Part shown: in pieces, positions 16,521 to 25,680 of the stretch | Position numbering within the stretch: position 1 is the first letter of the stretch | How the letters are laid out: each line of letters starts with the position of its first letter | Assembly: GCA_944321165.1 (NCBI GenBank) | Contig: CALUKE010000008.1 | Span: forward strand, 52,431 to 116,430 | DNA from: an uncultured Odoribacter sp. | GTDB lineage: Bacteria; Bacteroidota; Bacteroidia; Bacteroidales; Marinifilaceae | Direction: 5' to 3' | DNA length: 64,000 nt | Notes under the pieces: generated by a model | Databases searched by the model: none | What the model was told of the DNA's origin: nothing | Seen by the model: the letters and a program-made list of their open reading frames with translations, nothing else | Position numbers and translations under genes: made by a program

Positions 16521-17261
16521 ATGGAAAGTGGACACATCATAGAAATAAGGGGACTTACTAAGAAGTTCGGGACTTTCACGGCCGTCGATCATATCAGTTT
16601 TGAGGTGGGGAAAGGAGAGATATTCGGTTTCCTCGGTGCCAATGGAGCGGGAAAGACAACTGCGATGAAGATTTTATGCGGTTTGAGCAAGCCTACTTCC
16701 GGAGAGGGAAAGGTGGCCGGTTTCAGTATTAACGGCGAACAGGAGAAAATAAAACGTCATATCGGGTATATGAGTCAGAAATTTTCTCTCTATGCCGATT
16801 TGAAAGTATGGGAAAATATCCGTCTTTTCGGAGGAATATACGGTTTGAAGAGAAAGGTGATTGCAGAAAGAACCGACGCCATCATCCAGTCGTTGGGAAT
16901 GCAGGATTGGAAGGATTCGCTTGTCGGTTCTATTCCTCAGGGGTGGAAGCAGAAACTGGCATTCAGTATCGCCATGATTCACGAGCCGCAGATTGTATTT
17001 CTGGATGAACCGACCGGCGGGGTTGATCCCGAGACTCGCCGGAAGTTTTGGGAAATGATTTATGAAGCATCCGACAGAGGTATCACTATTTTTGTGACGA
17101 CTCATTATATGGATGAGGCTGAATATTGTGATCGTGTATCCATAATGGTTGACGGTCAGATAGTGGCGGTTGATTCACCCAAAGTGCTGAAAGAAAAGTA
17201 TGCAGCTGAAAATATGGATGTCGTGTTCAGAACACTTGCTAGAGGATCTATAAGACAATAG
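16521..17261 (+). CDS. ABC transporter ATP-binding protein 2 (YbhF C-half-like)
   Basis: 246 residues from the ATG at 16521, which follows AAAGGAG and lies 4 bp after the previous stop; the longer frame from 16362 overlaps the first ATPase gene in another frame. Walker A GANGAGKTTAM, Walker B IVFLDEPTGGVD and the switch TTHYMDEA are intact. The signature reads IPQGWKQKL instead of LSGGQ, a deviation also known from the second YbhF domain, so it is probably functional within a heterodimer with one degenerate site. Confidence 0.9.
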   Translation: MESGHIIEIRGLTKKFGTFTAVDHISFEVGKGEIFGFLGANGAGKTTAMKILCGLSKPTSGEGKVAGFSINGEQEKIKRHIGYMSQKFSLYADLKVWENIRLFGGIYGLKRKVIAERTDAIIQSLGMQDWKDSLVGSIPQGWKQKLAFSIAMIHEPQIVFLDEPTGGVDPETRRKFWEMIYEASDRGITIFVTTHYMDEAEYCDRVSIMVDGQIVAVDSPKVLKEKYAAENMDVVFRTLARGSIRQ

Positions 17262-17265
17262 AGTC

Positions 17266-18339
17266 ATGAAAGAGTTTTTTAAGTTGGTGGGAAAGGAATT
17301 CCGGCACATATTCCGGGATCGGAGAACCATGCTGATTGTTCTTGTCATGCCCGTTGTACAGATTGTCCTCTTCGGTTTTGCGATCAGTACGGATATTCAT
17401 CAGGCGAGGGTAGACATTGTGGGGGATATTCAGGATTTTCAGGTGAGGAAGATTGCCGAAAGGATAGACAACAGCCAGTATTTTGATGTCGTGTCGGAAT
17501 ACCGGTCGGTAACATCCGTCGATGACCGTTTCAGAAAAGGAAAGGCGGATGTGGCAATCTGTTTTGAACAGGATTTTTCTAAAAAGCTGGAAACAGAGAA
17601 CACTGCGCTCATCCGGATCATCGGTGACGGATCCGAGCCTAATTCGGCACAGATGATTGCCAATTACGCCATGGGGATTATCCATGAAGGGACTCGGGAA
17701 TTGACTCCGACTGTGGAGTATGTATATAATCCGATGATGAAGTCTTCCTATAATTTTGTGCCTGGAGTTATGGGGCTTATACTGATGTTGATCTGTTCCA
17801 TGATGACGGCGATATCTATTGTCCGGGAGAAAGAAAAAGGAACGATGGAGTTGTTGCTTGTCTCTCCGGTCCGGCCGCTTTGGATCATTGTCAGCAAAGC
17901 GCTTCCATACATGACCTTGTCGGCGGTGAATCTTGTGACGATTCTTCTTCTTTCCCGTTATGTCATGAGTGTACCGATTCGCGGAAGTCTGCTGTTGATC
18001 GCATTGGTTTCGTTGGTTTTTATTTTGACCTCTCTGGCTCTCGGGCTTCTTATTTCGACGATTGCATCGACCCAACGAGTGGCCATGCTTATTTCCGGCA
18101 TGGGACTGATGATGCCTACGATGATTTTTTCCGGTATTATTTTTCCTTGTGAGAGTATGCCAGTCGTGCTTCAGTATTTGTCGGACATCATACCGGCGAA
18201 ATGGTATATCATTCTGATAAAAAAAATCATGATCGAGGGAGTCGGTATGACATATATTGTAAAGGAACTCTCCATTCTTTTGTTTATGGTGTTCGTGTTG
18301 TTCTGGACGAGTATAAAACTGTTCAGAACAAGACTTTGA
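17266..18339 (+). CDS. ABC-2 type permease 1 (YbhS/YbhR-like)
   Basis: 357 residues. One N-terminal membrane helix (about 23-43), a large extracytoplasmic domain of about 130 residues, then about five helices in the C-terminal half. The conserved NEKEKGTIE-type motif appears as VREKEKGTMELLLVSP. This is the ABC2_membrane_3 layout of multidrug or lipid export permeases. The gene lies 4 bp after the ATPase gene and 11 bp before its paralogue. Confidence 0.88.
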   Translation: MKEFFKLVGKEFRHIFRDRRTMLIVLVMPVVQIVLFGFAISTDIHQARVDIVGDIQDFQVRKIAERIDNSQYFDVVSEYRSVTSVDDRFRKGKADVAICFEQDFSKKLETENTALIRIIGDGSEPNSAQMIANYAMGIIHEGTRELTPTVEYVYNPMMKSSYNFVPGVMGLILMLICSMMTAISIVREKEKGTMELLLVSPVRPLWIIVSKALPYMTLSAVNLVTILLLSRYVMSVPIRGSLLLIALVSLVFILTSLALGLLISTIASTQRVAMLISGMGLMMPTMIFSGIIFPCESMPVVLQYLSDIIPAKWYIILIKKIMIEGVGMTYIVKELSILLFMVFVLFWTSIKLFRTRL

Positions 18340-18350
18340 AAGGAGGTCTT

Positions 18351-19454
18351 ATGGTATGGATATATCTTTTGGAAAAAGAGTTCAAGCAGTTTTTCAGAGA
18401 TCCAGGACTGCCTAAAATGTTGATCAGTTTTCCGCTGATGATGGTGCTCGTATTTCCTTTTGCCGTGAGTATGGAAGTCCGGAATATAAATTTGGTGGTT
18501 GTAGATAACAGTTGTTCTGTTACTTCTGAAAGATTGATTGACAAGTGTGTGAAATCCGGATATTTCAGACTGGTGGAGAAAAGTTCGACACCGGAAAGGG
18601 CCCAATATCTGATGGATATCAATAAGGCTGACGCTATTCTTACGATAAGTTCGGATTTGGAGAAGCAGTTAGCCTTCGGGGAGAGCCTTCCTGTCGGCAT
18701 CAAGGTAAATACGATCAACGGTTCAAAGGGCAGTATTGCTGCCGGTTATCTGTCGAACTGCATAAGCAGTTTCGTGGCCGCAGAAAATAGCGGTGAAAGA
18801 TTGTCTGCAGGGAACCATATAGAGGTTTCGACCAAATTCTATTATAACAAGTATATGGATTACAAGGTGTTTATGGTTCCTGCCCTGATTGTCATTGCCA
18901 TTACCATGATTACCGGATTCTTCCCGGCGCTTAATATTGTGAACGAGAAAGAGAAAGGGACCATTGAGCAGATCAACGTAACTCCGATTCGCAGAAGTAC
19001 TTTTATATTGTGCAAGTTGATACCTTATTGGGCTGTGGCTTTTTTCATCCTTTCTTCCTGTCTGTTCATTGCCTGGATCGTTTTTGGATATACTTGTGCC
19101 GGCAGTATATTTACGCTGTTTGTCTTTACGGGTTTACACATTATGGTGACAGCCGGACTTGGCTTGCTGATTTCAAATTACAGTGACAATGCACAACAGG
19201 CGATGTTTATGACCTGGTTTTTCATGATGGTGTTTATGCTTATAAGCGGTATTTTCACGCCCATTGCTTCCATGCCTGCTTGGGCTCAGGCCATCACTTA
19301 CCTGAATCCGCTCAGATATTATGCCGATGCCATGCGTTTTGTCTATTTAAAGGGCAGTACTTTCTTTGAGGTATGGTATGATGCGCTCGGGCTTTTTCTG
19401 ATCGGGGTCGCCATGATGAGTTGGGCGATTCTTAGCTACAGGAAACAGGAATAA
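18351..19454 (+). CDS. ABC-2 type permease 2 (YbhR/YbhS-like)
   Basis: 367 residues from ATG 18351, selected because AAAGGAGG stands 5 bp before it; the longer frame from 18201 overlaps the first permease. Same layout as its neighbour: N-terminal helix, external domain, then helices after NEKEKGTIEQINVTP. The two permeases probably form a heterodimer. Last gene of the operon. Confidence 0.88.
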   Translation: MVWIYLLEKEFKQFFRDPGLPKMLISFPLMMVLVFPFAVSMEVRNINLVVVDNSCSVTSERLIDKCVKSGYFRLVEKSSTPERAQYLMDINKADAILTISSDLEKQLAFGESLPVGIKVNTINGSKGSIAAGYLSNCISSFVAAENSGERLSAGNHIEVSTKFYYNKYMDYKVFMVPALIVIAITMITGFFPALNIVNEKEKGTIEQINVTPIRRSTFILCKLIPYWAVAFFILSSCLFIAWIVFGYTCAGSIFTLFVFTGLHIMVTAGLGLLISNYSDNAQQAMFMTWFFMMVFMLISGIFTPIASMPAWAQAITYLNPLRYYADAMRFVYLKGSTFFEVWYDALGLFLIGVAMMSWAILSYRKQE

Positions 19455-19493
19455 TAAAATAAATGGTTATCTTTACCTGTAAAATTATGTGCC

Positions 19494-20273
19494 ATGGAAT
19501 ATGCCGTTGATTTGTTTGCCATATTAGCCTCTATTGCAACGACCGTATGTGCTTATGTCGCTTTCAAAACATTGTATGAAGTGAAAAAACAACGGGAAAG
19601 TACTTATTTGCCGGATATCGTTATCGGAGAGGAGAATCTGTTTGTCTATTTCAGAAATAAAAATGGTATTTTGGAGCCGGCGGAATATAGTTATGAGAAT
19701 AAAGGGGCATATTTTCACCACTTGGAGACCTGTGATGAAAATTTTTATTTGATCAAATTGAAATTTTATAATATCGGTCTGGCCACGGCCAAACAATTGA
19801 AGATTGAATTCTTTTTTGATGAGAAAGGGATCGAAGAAAGTTTGGAAAAATCCTTTGATTCAAAGTCAAGATTGAAAGTGAAAATCCTGGAAGATGGATT
19901 TGAATTTTTTAAAGATGAGAAAAAGCTATATCATGGCTGTTATGAAGTGCATGAAAAAAGCAATTACACCGGATATCTGATGCCGGTGACAGTCAGTGGA
20001 ACCCCTTTCGTTTGTGAAGTGCCCAATTTGGCTTCTTCTTTGTTGTTGCATATGATAGATCCTACGGATATTTACGAATTGCAGGACAAGGAATTGAAGA
20101 TACATCCTTTAAAACCTTTGTATGTTTTGGACGGGTTGAAAGTTCGAATCTCCTATGCTGATATCAATGATAAAATACATGTCAAATGTTACAATCTGTC
20201 CCTGGTTTCCGGTTGGATGACAGGTTATCGGATTGAGTTCAAGATCCAGACTACTGTTGTGGAAACTTTCTAA
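19494..20273 (+). CDS. Hypothetical protein with N-terminal membrane anchor
   Basis: 259 residues. The first about 25 residues form a hydrophobic helix (VDLFAILASIATTVCAYVAF) without a cleavage site, followed by a soluble, beta-rich, mixed-charge domain with no motif I recognise. It is 39 bp after the ABC permease, so it may be cotranscribed, but a near-consensus TATCTTTA box (19468-19475) suggests its own promoter. Function unknown. Confidence 0.6.
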   Translation: MEYAVDLFAILASIATTVCAYVAFKTLYEVKKQRESTYLPDIVIGEENLFVYFRNKNGILEPAEYSYENKGAYFHHLETCDENFYLIKLKFYNIGLATAKQLKIEFFFDEKGIEESLEKSFDSKSRLKVKILEDGFEFFKDEKKLYHGCYEVHEKSNYTGYLMPVTVSGTPFVCEVPNLASSLLLHMIDPTDIYELQDKELKIHPLKPLYVLDGLKVRISYADINDKIHVKCYNLSLVSGWMTGYRIEFKIQTTVVETF

Positions 20274-20291
20274 TGGACGAAAGGTTATTTT

Positions 20292-20405
20292 TTACGTTCT
20301 TTCTGTTTTTCCGCCGCTCGGGCAATGGGTGATACCTTTTGTAGTTTTCGCGGAGAAAGCTTGGATGCGATCGTAGGTTTTCAGTATTGTGTTTTCTTGA
20401 TTCAT
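20292..20405 (-). other. Possible small ORF (37 codons)
   Basis: An ATG frame on the minus strand beginning MNQENTILKTYDRIQAF and ending GGKTERT, preceded by CTGGAG. It sits in the gap 20274-20660, which has no larger gene. No homologue is recognised; it may be chance. Confidence 0.25.
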
Positions 20406-20481
20406 CTCCAGAAAAATAATTGAGGGTAAATATATTTTTTCATGATGGGATGACTCGAAAGTCAAAACATCCCCGTTGGAG

Positions 20482-20554
20482 TCGGATATTTAATTTCAGT
20501 CTCCAATCGGGATACGAATAAAGCGAGGACGACTCAACAGTCTGGGTCGTCCTC
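20482..20554. other. Two tandem hairpins in a gene-free gap
   Basis: First an imperfect hairpin pairing CCCGTTGGAG with CTCCAATCGGG, then a perfect 9-bp hairpin GAGGACGAC (20525-20533) with GTCGTCCTC (20546-20554). No T-run follows at once. They lie between two convergent genes, where they could end transcription or stabilise mRNA ends. Confidence 0.5.
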
Positions 20555-20660
20555 ATTGAATGTTGTTTTTGGTATCTTCATGTTTCAATTTTCTACTTTG
20601 TAAAAGTAGTTTGGCACTTGCTTTTATGCAATACCTAAAAATAATGATATATTTTGTGTA

Positions 20661-21560
20661 TTATTGGGTAATGCTTTTCTTTTTGGTGCTCATATACCAT
20701 AAATAGGCCGTCAGTATTATAAATACTCCGAGAATGATGAGCATTTCAGTTACATGTTCCATTGGTTCAATCCATATTTCACTGAACAGTTTCATGCGCC
20801 CCAGTATTTCTACCGGAGTCCAAAATACCACGACTGTAGCTATTGCCATTCGTATATTGGCACCCCACGAAGAGATCTGCAGCTGTTTGGCAAAAATGAA
20901 AAATGAGCCTATCAGGCAACCTAACCCCACCAACAGGGTAACGGGATGGTTTTCTCCGAGGAACACATCGTCATAGCAGAACATCAGTAATAGGTAGGAA
21001 CCCCACAGAATCATCATCAGTTCCATGAAAGTAATAATGCTGACATGGCGTGTCATAGGGCGTGCTGCAATCTTGTTCTTTTTGCCTCTGAACAGCAGAC
21101 GCTGCCACCAGTTGATGAAGTTACACCCGTTGCGGGTACTGAACAAATACATAATCATCACCATCATCCAAAAGCCGAACGAAGCCGGAAGTATGAGATA
21201 TTCCGGTCGTGTAACGATTTCTCCCGTCACCGGATCGAGTTCTGGCTGAGTGCCGAAACGGTTGGCAAAGTACATGAACAGGAATTCCACCCATCCTGTC
21301 CAGAACAACAGTCCTCCGAATAATCCCCATAGGGTTTGACGTGTATCGCCTTTGGCAAATACACCTGTTATCACCATAAGCATGCCCACTGCGCCCATGG
21401 CAAATGCTGAATAATGCAAAGTGGTTTTATCCATCAGGTGTTCCATCATGATCATCAGGGCGTGGCCGAGTGGCATCGTAAAGAGTACCATGAAAAATGA
21501 AGCAATTGCTTTCCACCAATATTTTTTCTTTCCGTTGATTTTCAATTTTTTTTGTTCCAT
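20661..21560 (-). CDS. Multi-pass membrane protein, unknown function
   Basis: 299 residues from the ATG at 21560 (MEQKKLKINGKKKYWW); the frame extends 14 codons upstream but the basic start before the first helix fits better. About eight hydrophobic helices are spread over the whole length, with an N-terminal GHALMIMMEHLMDK stretch rich in His and Met. No transporter signature was recognised. A ZIP-transporter remnant lies just upstream on the same strand. Function unknown. Confidence 0.65.
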   Translation of the reverse strand: MEQKKLKINGKKKYWWKAIASFFMVLFTMPLGHALMIMMEHLMDKTTLHYSAFAMGAVGMLMVITGVFAKGDTRQTLWGLFGGLLFWTGWVEFLFMYFANRFGTQPELDPVTGEIVTRPEYLILPASFGFWMMVMIMYLFSTRNGCNFINWWQRLLFRGKKNKIAARPMTRHVSIITFMELMMILWGSYLLLMFCYDDVFLGENHPVTLLVGLGCLIGSFFIFAKQLQISSWGANIRMAIATVVVFWTPVEILGRMKLFSEIWIEPMEHVTEMLIILGVFIILTAYLWYMSTKKKSITQ

Positions 21561-21638
21561 ATTCGATTCATTTATATTTGTTGTTATTGATAAAAACAGC
21601 ATTCACAGCCAGCGCGATTTTTCATGTAGGAATGATTA

Positions 21639-21851
21639 TCATATCAATAGACTGTTTGCCATCAGGGCCATGCCCAATATCACTCCAGATATACCCCAGT
21701 GATGATGCCCGTATTTTTCTGTTCCCGGCAACAGTTCATCAAAAAAGATATAAACCATTATTCCGGAAATAAAAACAAGGAGCAAAGCATAGAGAGAAAG
21801 CGATTGTGTCTCCAAATGTTGTCTGTCTGTTTGTCGCCTGAGCTTACGGTT
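21639..21851 (-). pseudogene. C-terminal remnant of a ZIP-family metal transporter
   Basis: An open stretch of 70 codons with no usable ATG at its beginning. It reads SLSLYALLLVFISGIMVYI, then FFDELLPGTEKYGHH, then WGISGVILGMALMANSLLI and stop. This resembles the last two helices of ZIP metal transporters, including the FDELLP motif. A stop codon at 21852-21854 and unrelated sequence upstream mean the N-terminal part is missing. Family assignment from a short fragment is tentative. Confidence 0.45.
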
Positions 21852-22092
21852 TCAGAAACAGATAATTCTGCCTGACAGTTGGAGTGAGGCGTTTTGAAAG
21901 CTTTACCCGGTCGTATGGAGACGGATGTAAAAGCGATGTGTTGGGATGTTGGATGACAATTGGCAGGAATGGCTGCATTTTCGGGCTTTTTCCCTTTGCC
22001 AATCCGGCTTTCTGTTTTTCTGCCTTGTGTTTTATAGAGGTGATCTTTGGTATAAAAGTGCTTTCCGGTTCTTGATTCTTGGGTTTTTGCAT
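21844..22092 (-). CDS. Doubtful small ORF upstream of the ZIP remnant
   Basis: 82 codons, very basic and proline/lysine-rich (MQKPKNQEPESTFIPK...), with no domain, no signal and no ribosome site. It overlaps the end of the ZIP remnant in another frame. It may be decayed DNA. Confidence 0.2.
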   Translation of the reverse strand: MQKPKNQEPESTFIPKITSIKHKAEKQKAGLAKGKSPKMQPFLPIVIQHPNTSLLHPSPYDRVKLSKRLTPTVRQNYLFLKP

Positions 22093-22151
22093 GATGTTAA
22101 AGTTATTGTCCTACAAAATAACATCGTTTATCCGGAGATTGCAATACCCAT

Positions 22152-22664
22152 TTATTGGGATTTTTTTACCCATATGTTTACGATTTCCACAATATACATT
22201 TTATGCAGATGACCGTGTTCGCCGTACCATTTTTCAATGAATTCCCGGTTTTGGAAACTTTCTGTAGACAGAAACTGTCCGTAAAGTTTGCGGCATTCCA
22301 GGGTGAGACGGGCCTGTTCGAATGTGATGTTGCCTGTGGGTGTGAAAAGTGGTATCAGACCGCTGGCTTTGATTTTGTCAGTATCCCGCCCCGACAAGCT
22401 GCCGCAGAGAGTGTAAATAGACCGGTGATCTTCTCCCAAGAAGGAGAGGGTCAGGGTGTCGTTTTGTTCGATGAATTCATAGGTATACCGTTCCGGGCGA
22501 ATAAAGATGAAGGCGACTGCTTTGTTCCACAGGAAACCGATACCGCCCCAACTGGCGGTCATGGTGTTGAATTGATCACGGGTTCCGCTGGTTACTAACA
22601 TCCATTCTTTGCTGATCGTTTCTATGAAATTTTCTTTCAGCTCTTTGATTTCCAGTGATTTCAT
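22152..22664 (-). CDS. Flavin reductase-like FMN-binding protein
   Basis: 170 residues. The pattern of the FMN-binding split barrel is visible: FNTMTASWGGIGFLWNKAVAFIFIRPERYTYEFI, then TLSFLGEDHRSIYTLCGSLSGRDTDKI. Such proteins reduce or bind flavin and are common as small cytoplasmic enzymes in anaerobes; the physiological partner is unknown. It is a single gene, divergent from the 5'-nucleotidase gene. Confidence 0.85.
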   Translation of the reverse strand: MKSLEIKELKENFIETISKEWMLVTSGTRDQFNTMTASWGGIGFLWNKAVAFIFIRPERYTYEFIEQNDTLTLSFLGEDHRSIYTLCGSLSGRDTDKIKASGLIPLFTPTGNITFEQARLTLECRKLYGQFLSTESFQNREFIEKWYGEHGHLHKMYIVEIVNIWVKKSQ

Positions 22665-22707
22665 GGCTGTCGATGATTTTTGATGTGTAAAAGTATGAAA
22701 TTTATTC

Positions 22708-22715
22708 TATTTTTG
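22708..22715 (+). promoter_or_regulatory. TATTTTTG -7 box of the 5'-nucleotidase gene
   Basis: Perfect TAnnTTTG 47 bp before the ATG at 22763. No well-spaced -33 element. Confidence 0.5.
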
Positions 22716-22762
22716 CACTGTTTTAAGAGCTGTTTGTAATTTTGGGGGAGTAAAATTGGAGT

Positions 22763-24277
22763 ATGGGAAAAAGATTTGTGTGCATAGTGTGCTGGCTGGC
22801 TTTGGTCTGCTGTTGGATCACTGCTTGTCAGGATGAACGGGAGTACGAATTGGTTTTATTGCATACCAATGATAGTCATGGGAGTATTTTGCCGGTGGAC
22901 GGTTTTGGAGGAATGGCCGAACGGGCTGCTTTTGTCAGATCGGTGAAGGAGAAGAATCCGCATGTACTTTTGGTCGATGCCGGTGATTTCAATACAGGCC
23001 AGGTTGTTTCGAATTTGGCCGATGCCAAACCAGATATTTTGGCATATAATTATATGGGGTATGATGCAATTACCGTGGGCAACCATGAGTTTGACAAACC
23101 GCTGGAGGTGTTATTGCAGCAGATGGAATGGGCCCATTTCCCGTTTGTGACTTCCAATGTCCGTAGGGGCGATTCCTGTTTGGGCGAAGAGTGCCTTGTC
23201 CGGAATATCGGCGGACTCAAAGTCGGCATTTTCGGTTTGACAACAGTTTATACCCGACATATCAGTATTCATACCGAGGAGGTGGATTTTTTGGAAGAGA
23301 TCGAGACTGCCCGGAGAATGGTCGAGCGGTTGAAAAAACAACGGGTGGATTTAATTGTCGGTCTGGTACATCTGGGGTTTATCCGGTCGACGTCTGATTT
23401 TGTCACTTCTCGTCGTTTGGCAGAGGCGGTGGAGGGAATTGATATTTTGGTGGATGGACATTCTCATTCTTATTTGGAACAGCCGCTACGAGTGGGAAAT
23501 ACCTGGATTGTAACGGCAAATCAGAAAGGTCGTTATGTGGGAGAAGGTAAGGTGCGGGTGAAAAAGGGACATTTGGTGGATTTTGACTGGAAACCGGTAC
23601 CTATTAAAGGTTTTCGGCCAGATACGCTGTTGATGCAAAGATTGCGTCCGTATATCGATTCTGTCCAACAAGAATTGCAAACAGTGATTGGAAGGGCTTC
23701 GGAGGAATTTGTTTTGTTTCGGAATAATGAAAATCTGGCCCGTTTTGGAGAAGTTGCCTTGGGAAACTTACTGACTGATGCAATGGTATGGAAATCGGCA
23801 GCTTTGCATCAACCGGTGGATTTTGCTTTGGTAAATTCGGGCGGGATTCGGGAAGGTTTGCCGGCGGGTATGATTACCAAGGAGATGGTTTTGGCTGCAC
23901 TGCCTTTTTCCAATGTGATGGAGAGGGTGGCTTTGCCCGGAAGTGCCGTTCGGCGTTTGTTTGATTTTGTGGCTACAGTACCTCCGGGAGGAGGTGCATT
24001 CTTGCAGGTTTCCAAAGAAGTGCAGGTTACCTATGATCGTCAACAGGGACGGGTGGTGTCGTTGACTATTTCCGGCAAGCCTGTAGAGAACGATCGGGTG
24101 TATTACGTGGCAACCTGTGATTATGTGGCTGCCGGCAAAGACGGATTCGATGTGCTTGTGGAGACCATGCAGGGAAGAAAAAGTACGGCTTGTCTTTTGC
24201 CGGATGTGCTGGCTGAATATATTCGGATGCAGTCATCGATCACGCCCCGGACCGATGGACGTATCCGGGTGAGGTGA
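22763..24277 (+). CDS. 5'-nucleotidase/2',3'-cyclic phosphodiesterase-type lipoprotein (UshA-like)
   Basis: 504 residues. A hydrophobic signal ends in ITAC (Cys22), so the protein is probably a lipoprotein facing the periplasm or surface. The metallophosphoesterase half has HTNDSHG (35-40 region), VDAGDF, VGNHEFD and VDGHSHSY, all metal ligands. The C-terminal 5'-nucleotidase half has LVNSGGIREGLPAG, the substrate clamp, and TCDYVAAGKDGFDV. It would hydrolyse external nucleotides to nucleosides and phosphate. Single gene; substrate range is inferred from the family. Confidence 0.9.
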   Translation: MGKRFVCIVCWLALVCCWITACQDEREYELVLLHTNDSHGSILPVDGFGGMAERAAFVRSVKEKNPHVLLVDAGDFNTGQVVSNLADAKPDILAYNYMGYDAITVGNHEFDKPLEVLLQQMEWAHFPFVTSNVRRGDSCLGEECLVRNIGGLKVGIFGLTTVYTRHISIHTEEVDFLEEIETARRMVERLKKQRVDLIVGLVHLGFIRSTSDFVTSRRLAEAVEGIDILVDGHSHSYLEQPLRVGNTWIVTANQKGRYVGEGKVRVKKGHLVDFDWKPVPIKGFRPDTLLMQRLRPYIDSVQQELQTVIGRASEEFVLFRNNENLARFGEVALGNLLTDAMVWKSAALHQPVDFALVNSGGIREGLPAGMITKEMVLAALPFSNVMERVALPGSAVRRLFDFVATVPPGGGAFLQVSKEVQVTYDRQQGRVVSLTISGKPVENDRVYYVATCDYVAAGKDGFDVLVETMQGRKSTACLLPDVLAEYIRMQSSITPRTDGRIRVR

Positions 24278-24327
24278 TCTTTTTTCTTCGTGTCTGTTTT
24301 GACTGTTCGAATTTTGGCAGATGACGT

Positions 24328-25680
24328 TTATTCTTTGTTTTTGGGAGTTTTATAAAAATGGTTCAATAGCAGATAACCGCAACATCCGGCAAACAATGAG
24401 CCGCTGATAATGCCTAATTTTGCTTGGTTTAGCAGGCTAGGACCGATTTCCGGAATATTGGCATATGATAAATTGGCGATAAACAGGGATACCGTGAAAC
24501 CGATTCCGCCTAACATGGCAACTCCGAAGAGGCTTTTGTTGTTCATGTGCTCGGGCATGTTCAGCAGCTTACTTTTTACGGACAGCCAGGTAAATGAAAA
24601 AATACCGATTAATTTCCCGAAAACCAAGGCAATGAAAACGGTCAGAGTCACTCCTGCTATCTCTGAAAAGGTGAGATGTTCGAAAGAGATACTGGCATTG
24701 GCAAAGGCAAAAAGAGGCATGACTACGTAATTGACCAAAGGATGTAGATTGTCGTCCATGGATTGCAACGGACTGATCACTTTGTCGGAGGCCGATTCGA
24801 CATGTCGAAGAATGGCCAGTTCAGAGTTGCTCAGCATGTATTTATTATTGGCCAATTCGGCAGTTTCCGGCAATTTTTTCAGACTGGCCCGGATTTCTCC
24901 AACGTATTTGTAGATATTCAGTTTGGGACGTGCCGGTACGGTGAAAGCCACGATGACTCCGGCGATTGTCGGATGTATGCCTGAATGCAGAAATAAATAC
25001 CAGACGACAATGCCGAAAAAAATGTAAAACAATTTGCTGTTGATACCCATTCTTCCTCCGAACCACAGAATGAATATGAAGAGCAGAGACCAGAGTAAAT
25101 ATTCCAGTACCAAGTGGCTGCTGTAGAAGGCACCGATGACGATGATTCCTCCGATGTCATCGACTACGGCAAAGGTTGTCAGGAAGATTTTTAGACTAAG
25201 CGGAATTTTTTTCCCTAACAGGGACAATACCCCTAATGAGAAGGCGATATCTGTGGCCATGGGAATGGCAGCTCCGCGGCTGGCAACTCCTGATGGAGCG
25301 ATCAGGGAAAAAATGATAATCGGGACAATCATACCTCCGAAAGCGGCTACGACAGGAAGCAGGGCTTTGCGGGGAGACGAGAGTTCGCCGACCAGAATTT
25401 CTCGTTTGATTTCCAGACCGACAGAAAAAAAGAAAATGGCCATCAAAGCGTCGTTGATCAATGACATGAAAGTCATGTTGGCACCGTGTGCCTCAAAAAG
25501 ATTGATGTTTCCGAATTGGAGAACGACTTCTTGGGCAAAAAACGTGTCATAAGCATCTCGTAACGGCGTGTTGGCAATGATCATGGCTGCTGCTGCCACG
25601 AACAACAGTACGGCACCTCCATTGATTTTCGATTTCATGAAGTGTCGTAGTGGCGATTTGAATATGTTATAATTCACCAT
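24328..25680 (-). CDS. nhaA: Na+/H+ antiporter NhaA
   Basis: 450 residues from the ATG at 25680 (MVNYNIFKSPLRHFMKSK); the longer frame begins inside the upstream epimerase. About 11-12 membrane helices. Diagnostic motifs: ATDIAFSLGVLSLLG and TTFAVVDDIGGI with the two adjacent transport aspartates. It exchanges Na+ for protons across the inner membrane. Its start overlaps the end of the epimerase gene by 14 bp, so the two are cotranscribed. Confidence 0.95.
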   Translation of the reverse strand: MVNYNIFKSPLRHFMKSKINGGAVLLFVAAAAMIIANTPLRDAYDTFFAQEVVLQFGNINLFEAHGANMTFMSLINDALMAIFFFSVGLEIKREILVGELSSPRKALLPVVAAFGGMIVPIIIFSLIAPSGVASRGAAIPMATDIAFSLGVLSLLGKKIPLSLKIFLTTFAVVDDIGGIIVIGAFYSSHLVLEYLLWSLLFIFILWFGGRMGINSKLFYIFFGIVVWYLFLHSGIHPTIAGVIVAFTVPARPKLNIYKYVGEIRASLKKLPETAELANNKYMLSNSELAILRHVESASDKVISPLQSMDDNLHPLVNYVVMPLFAFANASISFEHLTFSEIAGVTLTVFIALVFGKLIGIFSFTWLSVKSKLLNMPEHMNNKSLFGVAMLGGIGFTVSLFIANLSYANIPEIGPSLLNQAKLGIISGSLFAGCCGYLLLNHFYKTPKNKE

